A stretch of DNA of 64,000 nucleotides, from assembly GCF_039889165.1 (NCBI RefSeq), contig NZ_JAYMYY010000007.1, forward strand, positions 62,001 to 126,000, in the 5' to 3' direction. The position numbers were made by a program, and so were the translations under genes. Every line of letters begins with the position of its first letter. The first letter of the stretch is position 1. Source of the stretch: Pseudocitrobacter cyperus (GTDB lineage Bacteria; Pseudomonadota; Gammaproteobacteria; Enterobacterales; Enterobacteriaceae). Positions 45,326 through 52,965 of the stretch are shown piece by piece. The notes beneath the pieces are model-generated. The model worked only from the letters and a program-made list of their open reading frames with translations. It made no database searches and was not told the DNA's origin.

Positions 45326-46295
45326 ATACCTCACCCGGTTCGACTTCGCTTGGCCATGGGCCTGGCTGGCGCTTTTCGTGCCCCTTATCGGTCGGTTTTT
45401 ATTTACCCACGAGCGCACCGTAAAAGAGTACGTTCGCGTCCCCTTCTTGCCGGGGTTGATCGAGGCGTTACAGCTTAATCAGCAACCTGAGCGCAGCAGC
45501 AAGGGCGCGACGTGCATGTTCTGGCTGGTGTGGGCCCTGTTGGTCTGCGCGCTTGCCCGTCCGGAACTGCTGACTCCACCCCAGCATATTGATAAGCCAA
45601 TGCGTAATATCATGCTGATCCTGGATGTATCCGGATCGATGGAAAAAAACGACGTTGCCGGTGGCCTGACCCGACTACAGGCGGTGCAGAACTCGGTTAA
45701 AAAATTCGTTGCGGCGCGTAAATCAGATCGCATTGGACTGGTGATATTTGCCAATAGTGCCTGGCCATTTGCCCCCGTAAGCGAGGACAAACTGGCGCTG
45801 GAAATGCGCATCGACCAGCTTGCGCCCGGCATGGCAGGCCAGCAAACCGCCATTGGCGATGCGCTGGGCGTAACGGTAAAGTTGCTTGATTCAACCGGCG
45901 ATAAGGATGCCAGTAAACTGGCGATTCTGCTGACGGACGGTAATGACACCGCATCACAACTAACCCCACGCCTCGCCGCACAGCTGGCGACCAGCCACCA
46001 TGTGCAGCTCCATACGATTGCCTTCGGTGATGTAAAAAGCAGCGGCGATGACAAGGTTGATTTACCTCTGCTTCAGGACATTGCCCGTATGACAGGAGGA
46101 CGTTCCTGGACGGCGGATAACAGCGGCGCCTCTCTTGACGCGGTCTGGAAGGAGATTGACGCCATCACACCGGTACAGGTCAAAAGCATCGGCTGGTCCT
46201 GGCGGGTGCCGCTCTTTGCATGGCCTCTCGCCGCTGCGCTGCTTCTGCTACTGGCTTTTCAGATCTATCGTATCGTCAGGGAGAACAAGGCATGA
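45318..46295 (+). CDS. VWA-domain membrane protein, BatA-like
   Basis: A 325-residue protein. Two N-terminal hydrophobic segments (residues about 12-30 and 66-82) precede a von Willebrand factor A domain with an intact MIDAS D103-x-S105-x-S107 (LILDVSGSM) and LLTDGNDT. A third helix closes the C-terminus (LFAWPLAAALLLLLAFQIY). Start MSEYLTRFDFAWPWAW, coupled by overlap to DUF4381; the longer frame is not conserved. The VWA domain would face the periplasm and bind a metal-dependent partner. Confidence 0.9.
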   Translation: MSEYLTRFDFAWPWAWLALFVPLIGRFLFTHERTVKEYVRVPFLPGLIEALQLNQQPERSSKGATCMFWLVWALLVCALARPELLTPPQHIDKPMRNIMLILDVSGSMEKNDVAGGLTRLQAVQNSVKKFVAARKSDRIGLVIFANSAWPFAPVSEDKLALEMRIDQLAPGMAGQQTAIGDALGVTVKLLDSTGDKDASKLAILLTDGNDTASQLTPRLAAQLATSHHVQLHTIAFGDVKSSGDDKVDLPLLQDIARMTGGRSWTADNSGASLDAVWKEIDAITPVQVKSIGWSWRVPLFAWPLAAALLLLLAFQIYRIVRENKA

Positions 46296-47806
46296 GCGAC
46301 ATCCACTTTATTCATCCCTGGAGGCTACTGTTACTGGTTCTGTGCATTGCGCTCTGGTGGCTCCCGGCAGCAGGCCGCAGCGCCTGGTCACAGATAATGG
46401 ATAAGCCGCTGGCGAAAGCGTTAATCATCGGGCGTCAGCGTAAAGTCGGGCAGGCACTGCCGTGGATAGCCATGTTGGGCGTTATTGCGCTTGCAGGCCC
46501 GTCATGGCAGCGACAGCTGCCTGCCGCACTGACGCCGCAAAGCAACGTAATGGTCATTTTGCAGCAGGACGGCGCCATGCTCGCGGGCGATCTTGCTCCC
46601 AGCCGACATGAACGGATGCAGACAAAAATAATGACATTAATGGAACGTATGCCCGGCACGCGATTTGGCCTTGTGGTGTATCAGGCCGGGGCCTGGCTGA
46701 CCACGCCGCTGACTGTCGATCCCTCTTTTTATTCCCTGTTTCTGCATGCACAGAATCCGGGGTTAATGCCGGAGGGGGAAGGTTCTGGTTTACAGAAGGC
46801 GGTATCGCTGGCGATGAAGAATATGCCTGACGCGCCGCGCAGCATGATTCTGGTCGCAGACAACCTCAGCGCGGAAGATGCCGCCTGGCTGGGCCAGCAA
46901 AATCTTCCGCTTCAGGTCTGGGTGCCCGGCACCGCCAGAGGGGGCATACTGCCTGAAAAGCTAGCGGTGACCGGCATCGACACCCGCCTGAACGTATCGC
47001 GCTTTGAACAGGTCCGCAGCGATGGCATTCCCGTTACCCTGGTTACGACTGAAGATGACGACCTGCCCGTTATTATGAGTCATATAGAACAGGGCGTAAC
47101 GGCGCAAAATAACGCCCGTAACGATCTGCACTGGCGAAACGACGGCTGGATGCTGGTAATTCCACTGTTAGGTATGCTGTTCTTCTGGCGGCGACAGCTG
47201 TTCTGCTGGGTACTTATCGCCCCGCTGCTGCTCTGGCAACCTGCCGGACATGCCGCCTGGCTGGATGCATGGATAAGTCCGGACATTCAGGGGCAACACG
47301 CCTTTTCGCGCGGTGATTTTAATTCAGCGGCACAGCATTACACTGACCCGCTTCGTCAGGGTATCGCATGGTACCGGGCCGGGAATTTTCCGGCGGCTAC
47401 CGCCGCATTTCGTCAGGCGCAGCAAACCCCTGAGGTGCTGGTATGGACGGGCAATAGCTACGCTCAGCAAAAACAGTGGCAACAGGCGTTAAACAGCTAC
47501 GACCGGGCATTAAGCCTGCGCCCCGACTGGCAGCTCGCCCAGGGAAATCGGGCAAAAATAGCCGCGATTATCATGCAGCTTCGGCAAAAAGAGCGAGATC
47601 GCCAGTCTGCTCAGGGTGAAGAGCAGGATTACAAACCGGATGAGATCAAACACGACCTGAAGCCGGGCCAGGGGGTGAATCAAAAAGACATTCAGCCCGT
47701 CGCTGGCGCTAACCCGCAGGTTAATCAGTGGTACGAAAACCTGACCGTTTCGCCTTCCGGCCTGCTGGAAAATCTTTATCGCACGCAACCGGGAGAAGCG
47801 GAATGA
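46292..47806 (+). CDS. VWA/TPR membrane protein, BatB/BatC-like
   Basis: A 504-residue protein, start MSDIHFIHPWRLLLLVLCIA overlapping the previous stop (ATGA). The N-terminal half is VWA-like, but the MIDAS position reads VILQQDGAM without Asp-x-Ser-x-Ser, so metal binding is probably lost. Membrane helices occur near residues 10-28, 55-72 and 295-330. The C-terminal periplasmic part holds TPR-like helices (LVWTGNSYAQQKQWQQALNS and YDRALSLRPDW). It resembles a BatB-BatC fusion. A charged linker ends the protein. Overlaps the BatD-like gene by 4 bp. Confidence 0.87.
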   Translation: MSDIHFIHPWRLLLLVLCIALWWLPAAGRSAWSQIMDKPLAKALIIGRQRKVGQALPWIAMLGVIALAGPSWQRQLPAALTPQSNVMVILQQDGAMLAGDLAPSRHERMQTKIMTLMERMPGTRFGLVVYQAGAWLTTPLTVDPSFYSLFLHAQNPGLMPEGEGSGLQKAVSLAMKNMPDAPRSMILVADNLSAEDAAWLGQQNLPLQVWVPGTARGGILPEKLAVTGIDTRLNVSRFEQVRSDGIPVTLVTTEDDDLPVIMSHIEQGVTAQNNARNDLHWRNDGWMLVIPLLGMLFFWRRQLFCWVLIAPLLLWQPAGHAAWLDAWISPDIQGQHAFSRGDFNSAAQHYTDPLRQGIAWYRAGNFPAATAAFRQAQQTPEVLVWTGNSYAQQKQWQQALNSYDRALSLRPDWQLAQGNRAKIAAIIMQLRQKERDRQSAQGEEQDYKPDEIKHDLKPGQGVNQKDIQPVAGANPQVNQWYENLTVSPSGLLENLYRTQPGEAE

Positions 47807-48798
47807 GATTCCTGTGGCTATTCCTGTTGCTGGCGTTACCCTGCCATGCTGCCATGACGATTACCCGTGAACTTATAGCGCCCGAGCAGGTGGTGCCGGG
47901 TCAACCCGTGCGCGTCGCCGTCACATTCTGGACGGATGGCTGGTTTAATCCGCCGCCGTCCTGGCCCGATTTTCCTGTGGAAAACGGCGACCTCCTCACT
48001 ACCGCCATACCTAATCAGCTTATGACCCGGCGTGAAGGCGCCACCACATGGAGCGGCATTCGCATGGAGCGGCAACTTGCCGCGTGGGATCAGGGCGTAC
48101 TTCGATTACCCGCCCACGAAATCACCTTTTCTGCAGCCGGAAAAGCACCGGTCACCGTCCAACTTCCGCCTCTGGAAAAGCGCGTGGCCTGGCCGAAGGA
48201 CGTACAGCAACCCGACCGTTTCCTTCCGGCTTCCCGATTGACGCTCAGTCAGCAGGTGAATATCCATACCACGACTAATGTTAAAGTTCTTCGCGCCGGG
48301 GATGTCATTGAACGTGTAGTGACTATACGCGCAGGCGATATTTCACCTGTACAAATTCCTCAGTTGCTGTATGCCATACCCGGTTCACATACCCAGCGTT
48401 TGACGGCTCAGAATAGCTTTATCACTTCCGGACGAGGCGAAGTTGATGGTGCCCAACGTATTGAAACTTTACGTTACCTGCCGGTCTCGGCAGGCGAGAT
48501 AGTGCTTCCACCGATAAAATTGCGGTGGTGGGATACAACGCATCTTCAGTGGCACTTAGCCGAGTTACCCGGGAGTCGCTATACCGTCAGCGCGGCAACC
48601 CGTGCCGGTGCTGAATCAGTGCTGAAGGGGAAAACGAACACCCCTGCCGGCATCATTGCGCTTTTTATCGTGCTGGCCATCGCGGGTTGTGCGACGCTCT
48701 GGTTTTTACGTCACACGTTTCGCCGCAGCTTTTATTTTGTCTGTAACCAGTACCGTCGATTCTGGAAACCCACAGCACTTCCGGGACAGGTCCCTTAA
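47803..48798 (+). CDS. BatD-like periplasmic protein
   Basis: A 331-residue protein with signal peptide MRFLWLFLLLALPCHA. The mature part shows beta-rich domains, including a BatD-like segment AGDVIERVVTIRAGDISPVQIPQL. A single C-terminal helix (GIIALFIVLAIAGCATLWFL) with a basic tail anchors it in the inner membrane. Last of the MoxR-Bat set; the HAD gene follows after 14 bp. In spirochaetes and Bacteroides Bat proteins were linked to oxygen tolerance, but function differs by cluster. Confidence 0.82.
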   Translation: MRFLWLFLLLALPCHAAMTITRELIAPEQVVPGQPVRVAVTFWTDGWFNPPPSWPDFPVENGDLLTTAIPNQLMTRREGATTWSGIRMERQLAAWDQGVLRLPAHEITFSAAGKAPVTVQLPPLEKRVAWPKDVQQPDRFLPASRLTLSQQVNIHTTTNVKVLRAGDVIERVVTIRAGDISPVQIPQLLYAIPGSHTQRLTAQNSFITSGRGEVDGAQRIETLRYLPVSAGEIVLPPIKLRWWDTTHLQWHLAELPGSRYTVSAATRAGAESVLKGKTNTPAGIIALFIVLAIAGCATLWFLRHTFRRSFYFVCNQYRRFWKPTALPGQVP

Positions 48799-48812
48799 AA
48801 CAGGAGTCATTT

Positions 48813-49814
48813 ATGAAACGTGTGTTGCTTAGTCTTGTGTTAACCAGCCTGTGCGGTTCTGCAATAGCCGAGCCCCTTTCGGCCTGGAATGATACCGCAG
48901 CCAAAAAGGCCATTGTCAAGTGGGTGGAAAATGCAACTGATGCCGATCGTTCAACCTTTATTCCGCCTGAAGAAAGGTATGTTGTTTTCGATAATGACGG
49001 AACCTTATGGCCAGAAGCCCCGCTCACGTTCCAGATCCAGTTTGCCCTTGATGAGGTAAACCGCCTGGCACCGCAGCATCCTGAATGGGCGAACGATCCC
49101 CTTGTACAGTCGGTTCTTAACAACGATATCAAAGCCGTCGCCGCCGCAGGCGAACCCGGACTGATCAAGCTGCTGGCGTTAACGCACAGCAATATTACGA
49201 CCACCGAATTTAATCAGCGCGTGGCAAACTGGATTTCTTCGAAAAAGGATCCGCGCTTCGGCTGCGGTTACGATCGCCTGGGTTATCAGCCGATGCGCCA
49301 GCTGCTGGACTATTTGCGCGAGAATGGCTTCAAAACCTGGATTATCTCCGGCGGTGGCATTGACTTTATGCGGGTGCTTTCGCAGAAGATGTATGGTATT
49401 CCGCCTGAACAGGTCGTCGGCTCTTTTGCGCTCGGGGAATTTGCGCTCACCGGGGACGGTACAGAGATCAAGAAAACTATGCAGGGCGCGTTTAACGATG
49501 ATGCGACCAATAAACCGGTCGCCATTCATCTGTTTATGGGGCATCGGCCCGTAGCGGCCTTTGGCAATAGTGATGGCGATCTTGCCATGATGCAATATAC
49601 GGCGGCGAATCCGAGGGCGAAAACATTCGGTCTTATCGTCCATCATACTGATGCGCAACGTGAATATGCCTATGACAGCCATCCTCCGGCCAGTGGAAAA
49701 CTGGTTGAGGGATTACAGGTCGCAAAAGAAAAAGGGTGGACGGTGGTGGATATGCAAAAGGACTGGAAAACGGTATTTGATCCTGCGCAGTGTCCTGCTA
49801 TGGAAACAAAGTAA
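48813..49814 (+). CDS. Periplasmic HAD-superfamily phosphatase
   Basis: A 333-residue exported HAD phosphatase. Signal peptide MKRVLLSLVLTSLCGSAIA is followed by motif I D60-N-D62-G-T64 (VVFDNDGTLWP), motif II IISGGG and the motif III/IV region AAFGNSDGDLAM. SerB-like HADs carry this layout. Catalysis by D60 is expected; the substrate is unknown. The AGGAG site 14 bp after the batD stop suggests it belongs to the same operon. A periplasmic phosphatase next to a sulfatase fits joint trimming of esters, but that is only an inference. Confidence 0.86.
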   Translation: MKRVLLSLVLTSLCGSAIAEPLSAWNDTAAKKAIVKWVENATDADRSTFIPPEERYVVFDNDGTLWPEAPLTFQIQFALDEVNRLAPQHPEWANDPLVQSVLNNDIKAVAAAGEPGLIKLLALTHSNITTTEFNQRVANWISSKKDPRFGCGYDRLGYQPMRQLLDYLRENGFKTWIISGGGIDFMRVLSQKMYGIPPEQVVGSFALGEFALTGDGTEIKKTMQGAFNDDATNKPVAIHLFMGHRPVAAFGNSDGDLAMMQYTAANPRAKTFGLIVHHTDAQREYAYDSHPPASGKLVEGLQVAKEKGWTVVDMQKDWKTVFDPAQCPAMETK

Positions 49815-49881
49815 TATTGGCACTGATTGTGGTCATAGAAATATGGCCGCAACGGGAAAAATTAATCCTACTGCGCCAGGC

Positions 49882-50118
49882 TTACTCATAAAAGTACGGA
49901 AGCTCACCATAGTCGACTATAACGTTCCTGAATTTTACAATTATAGCATCAATGATATCTTTACTTATCATGACATGAGTGGCCATATCTTTGTTGAAAG
50001 CAATAGAGTAATAGTTATCGGCTTGGTGTTTTTCGAACTCATCCGAAATGACTTGTTGAATAATTTGCCGGTTCCGGCCCTGCTCATTTCTTAATTTTAC
50101 TGACGCTTTCGAACAACC
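49882..50118 (-). pseudogene. C-terminal fragment of an unknown protein
   Basis: An open frame of 78 codons without a start, reading VKLRNEQGRNRQIIQQVISD and later MATHVMISKDIIDAII and VDYGELPYFYE to a stop. Composition looks protein-like, unlike the plus-strand frame. The N-terminal part is lost at about 50118, back to back with the GGDEF remnant that starts at 50123. I do not recognise the family. Confidence 0.5.
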
Positions 50119-50122
50119 TTAA

Positions 50123-50419
50123 CTTCTGACGGATCGGCTCAGGCATCATGTACTGCACGCGCTGAGTGCCAGTCTGGATCATTACAAAGAAACGTCGGGT
50201 AAACCCTACAATATCAATTATTCTTTTGGCGAACTGATCAATAACGCAGACCAGTATGCGACGCTGACGGAGATGATCGGTAAATATGTTGGAGTCATGT
50301 ACTTGAAAAAAAAGAAAAAACCTGTCACAAAAAGCAGAATCGTGATACCTCCTTTCCGCCTGACCCGTCCCCGGATCCGTGTTTCAGCCGTACAGCAAAG
50401 AACACTTTTTTTGATTTGA
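50123..50419 (+). pseudogene. GGDEF (diguanylate cyclase) domain remnant
   Basis: The frame LTDRLRHHVLHALSASLDHY, then SGKPYNINYSFGELINNADQ and LTEMIGKYVGVMYLKKKKKP, has the look of the last third of a GGDEF domain, where AD-x2-MY-x-K-K is usual. The AD of that motif is changed to KYVG. No GGDEF core or start codon is present. The reading frame ends in a short basic tail. It is a decayed fragment within the transposon cargo. Confidence 0.6.
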
Positions 50420-51485
50420 TGACGTATACAATCATTTTTAGCTGCGTCCTGCTCAATAATCTCCTAATCACAACAACTCTACTTTCTGGTGACTCATCAG
50501 CAATGATCCTTCTTGTCCTCTGCCAGGATCCGAAAAAAGGTAGTTCCGGATCTTCTTTCCGGCCTCCGGCGCGCAGCGGCCCATTATCCCAATATGTAGC
50601 GGTGTTATCATCTGCCTGTAACGCTATATGTTGTGTTCACTCCCTGCCCCATGTCCACTCACTTTCCACCCTAAAAGGGCGCTATGCTTATTCCGTGTGC
50701 GTGGTACACTTCCGGAAAGTTTTAATACGCCAGAAAATCGGATCTCACCGGAACGGCCATCCGGTAATTTACTAGTATGGTTATGTGCTTGTTTATTATT
50801 GAGTTAGCGACATTCATTGATGTAAAAATAAATTTGAGCATATTCAGGTTCGAGACTAAGGCATGTTGTCCACAACCAACTGTGTCATGCACCAAAATGT
50901 TGTTGCTAGCCTAGTAAATCAGTCTCAGATCCTGAATCCTCCTCGATAAATTTTGAATGTCGCCGCTACGTCTCCGTATATACCCACACGATGTATGAAT
51001 ACCCGCATAAATTACAGCCAGGTCGTTGTAACACATGAGAATATTGGCAATCTTAAAAGTTCCATTGCGCCTGCTGGTCCGTAGCAAAGAGTGTAGACGT
51101 TTACACATTCAGCCCATAAGCCTCTTCATTTGCTATGTTACTCTGGACGACATAAAATACTCTTGCTCAAGGATAATAATCTAGGCCAACGTTATGATAT
51201 CTATGCAATAATGCCTGAAACAGAAAATTATTCTATGGCATCATATTCAGTATTCACTTGAAAGAAAACTTGGTAATTGTTTCTAGGGCTTCCGTTGAGA
51301 GTGTTTACAGACGGCGAGTTAGGCCATCTTCTTTATCCGAAGGTAAGTTTTGTGATTACAAACCTATGATCAGACCTTATGCGCATTTAACAACTTATAG
51401 GCTGTATTATTGTTTTAACACCCTATACGTTGTTAAATGTGTTTACAGATGCAATTATCAGGCGCAAGCACAGCGGCTATCTTAT
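50420..51485. other. Gene-poor stretch with decayed sequence
   Basis: About 1.07 kb. Short frames at 50416-50775 (+) and 50911-51108 (-) have no family features and poor ribosome sites, so they are not called. The right part is AT-rich. It probably represents older cargo that has degraded, together with the upstream region of the HipB-like gene. Confidence 0.4.
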
Positions 51486-51776
51486 ATGAATACAACTTAC
51501 CCGATAAAACACCTTAACCAGTTACGTCCCATGTTGGTTGGTTTTCGCAAAGAAAATGGCCTCACACAGAAAGAGGTTTCTCAACGATTAGGAGTAACTC
51601 AGCAGGCCTATGCCAGACTTGAATCCAATCCTGTCAGCGCCAGTTTTGAGCGTTTATTTAGAGTTTTTAGCGTCTTAGGTGTTGAACTTAACTTATCTTC
51701 AATACAACACTCAGCCCCTATAGCTGAAGTGAAAAACGAATTTGACAGCTCTCCGGCCAGACGAGAAAAATGGTGA
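51486..51776 (+). CDS. HipB-like XRE-family regulator/antitoxin, orphan
   Basis: A 96-residue protein with helix-turn-helix at residues 15-70: MLVGFRKENGLTQKEVSQRL and GVTQQAYARLESNP. The C-terminal extension ends RREKW; E. coli HipB also ends in Trp, a residue used for HipA contact and degradation. The start ATG at 51486 is chosen because conserved sequence begins there; the ribosome site is weak. No hipA follows: only 191 bp remain before the right-end repeats. It could repress a gene in the transposon or be an antitoxin remnant. Confidence 0.75.
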   Translation: MNTTYPIKHLNQLRPMLVGFRKENGLTQKEVSQRLGVTQQAYARLESNPVSASFERLFRVFSVLGVELNLSSIQHSAPIAEVKNEFDSSPARREKW

Positions 51777-51967
51777 CGATACATACTATCAGATAATGAT
51801 TGAGCACGATCGCTATGCTCACTACAAGTTGGCGAAGGTATATATCATCCTTTGCATTCACCAGTAACTGGATGAATTCCATCTAGAAATGTGCTTATTA
51901 AGTAACTGGGATTGTGGGAAAATCGTAATGCTAAGCAGTTCAAAAATAAGGACTATCTCCGCTTAGC
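51777..51967. other. Spacer between HipB-like gene and right end
   Basis: 191 bp with no gene. One plus frame (DDTYYQIMIEHDRYAHYKLAK) is open for about 30 codons but has no start and no recognisable family. Confidence 0.35.
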
Positions 51968-52025
51968 TATACAACTTTAATGTCATTTTTTGATTTTAAA
52001 TATACAACATTATTGTCACTTCACA
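51968..52025. repeat. Right transposon end with TnsB-binding-type repeats
   Basis: TATACAACTTTAATGTCA (51968-51985) and TATACAACATTATTGTCA (52001-52018) are inverted copies of the left-end repeats. The terminus TCACTTCACA ends at 52025 in ACA. Confidence 0.88.
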
Positions 52026-52030
52026 AGACT
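52026..52030. repeat. Target-site duplication AGACT, right copy
   Basis: Exact repeat of 17907-17911. The next five bases TTCCC lead directly to the qorB ATG at 52036. Confidence 0.95.
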
Positions 52031-52035
52031 TTCCC

Positions 52036-52884
52036 ATGATCGCTATTACCGGTGCGACCGGCCAACTGGGCCAGCATGTTATCGAATCCTTACTGAAAAC
52101 CGTTCCAGCCAGCCAGCTTGTAGCTATCGTTCGCAACCCGACGAAAGCGCAGGCGCTGAGTGCACAAGGCATTAATGTACGGCAGGGTGACTACAGCGAT
52201 GAAGCAGCATTGACCGCAGCGCTTCAGGGCGTAGAAAAACTGCTGCTGATCTCCTCCAGCGAAGTGGGCCAGCGCGCGCCTCAGCACCGCAACGTAATCA
52301 ATGCCGCGAAAGCCGCGGGCGTGAAATTTATTGCTTACACCAGCCTGCTGCATGCGGATACCTCTCCGCTTGGTCTGGCCGCCGAACATGTCGAGACCGA
52401 AAAAATGCTGGCTGATTCCGGCATCGCTTATGCCCTGCTGCGTAATGGCTGGTACAGCGAAAACTACCTTGCCAGCGCCCCGGCGGCACTGGAGCATGGC
52501 GTGTTCATCGGCGCGGCGGGCGATGGCAAAATCGCCTCAGCGACCCGTGCTGATTATGCAGCCGCTGCGGCGCGCGTCATTAGCGAAGAGGGCCACGCAG
52601 GCAAGGTTTATGAACTGGCGGGCGATAACGCCTGGACACTGACGCAACTGGTAGCAGAGCTGACTCGTCAGAGTGGCAAACCCGTCACCTATCAGAACCT
52701 GAGCGAAGCCGATTTCGCCGCCGCGCTAAAAGGTGTTGGCCTGCCTGCCGGGCTGGCGGATATGCTGGCAGACTCAGACGTTGGCGCAGCGAAAGGCGGC
52801 CTGTTTGATGACAGCAAAACGCTCAGCACACTCATCGGCCGCCCGAGCACGACGCTTGCCGAAAGCGTCAAAGGCATCCTGTAA
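52036..52884 (+). CDS. qorB: NAD(P)H:quinone oxidoreductase QorB, separated from its expression signals
   Basis: A 282-residue NmrA-like short-chain oxidoreductase that reduces quinones with NADPH. The N-terminal Rossmann motif GATGQLGQHV and the body match E. coli QorB (YtfG). The coding sequence is intact. The transposon ends 10 bp before the ATG. Rejoining the flanks gives GGAG-ACT-TTCCC-ATG, so the native Shine-Dalgarno (17905-17908) and promoter are now 34 kb away. The sequence in front of the ATG today (CACTTCACAAGACTTTCCC) has only a weak AAG. Expression is therefore expected to be very low unless the transposon end provides signals. Confidence 0.93.
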   Translation: MIAITGATGQLGQHVIESLLKTVPASQLVAIVRNPTKAQALSAQGINVRQGDYSDEAALTAALQGVEKLLLISSSEVGQRAPQHRNVINAAKAAGVKFIAYTSLLHADTSPLGLAAEHVETEKMLADSGIAYALLRNGWYSENYLASAPAALEHGVFIGAAGDGKIASATRADYAAAAARVISEEGHAGKVYELAGDNAWTLTQLVAELTRQSGKPVTYQNLSEADFAAALKGVGLPAGLADMLADSDVGAAKGGLFDDSKTLSTLIGRPSTTLAESVKGIL

Positions 52885-52965
52885 CTGTTACTAATTGGTT
52901 AATTTTTGTAGCGCCCCTCCGGGTCATCTCCGATAATAAAAAGATGACACCGGAGGAGCCAAGCC

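Larger units (their letters stand above)
17912..52025. mobile_element. Tn7-like transposon, 34,114 bp, complete
   Basis: The left terminus TGTACAGAGACAATAAAG and the reverse complement of the right terminus TGTGAAGTGACAATAATG match each other. They share GACAATAA with Tn7 ends (the left end GACAATAAAGT), by memory of Tn7. A perfect 5-bp duplication AGACT flanks the unit. Inside, tnsA, tnsB, tnsC and a tniQ form an operon next to the left end, with a second tniQ after it. Cargo fills 25.2-51.8 kb. No cas genes, CRISPR array or tnsE are seen. The tnsA-proximal end (equivalent to Tn7 R) faces ytfH. The core genes ytfH and qorB on either side are neighbours in E. coli, which independently confirms the boundaries. 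It looks intact and potentially active, since all catalytic residues of TnsB are present. Confidence 0.95.

Noticed and set aside
14428..49814. Functional link between cysQ and the transposon sulfatase
   Set aside because: cysQ is a core gene at this place in all close relatives; nearness to the sulfatase is a chance result of the insertion.
50416..50775. Frame of 119 codons on the plus strand
   Set aside because: No good ribosome site, no recognised motif, odd composition, and it lies among gene remnants.
50911..51108. Frame of 65 codons on the minus strand
   Set aside because: Short, Arg- and Ile-rich without family features; no convincing start region.
51777..51967. hipA gene after the HipB-like regulator
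   Set aside because: Only 191 bp remain before the end repeats, and no HipA N-terminal sequence is seen in any frame.
17912..52025. CRISPR-associated transposon (Tn7-like with type I-F or V-K Cas)
   Set aside because: Short TniQ raised the idea, but no Cas6, Cas7, Cas8/5 or Cas12k-like gene and no regular direct-repeat array is visible in the spacers at 23334-23637, 24619-25198 or 49815-51967.
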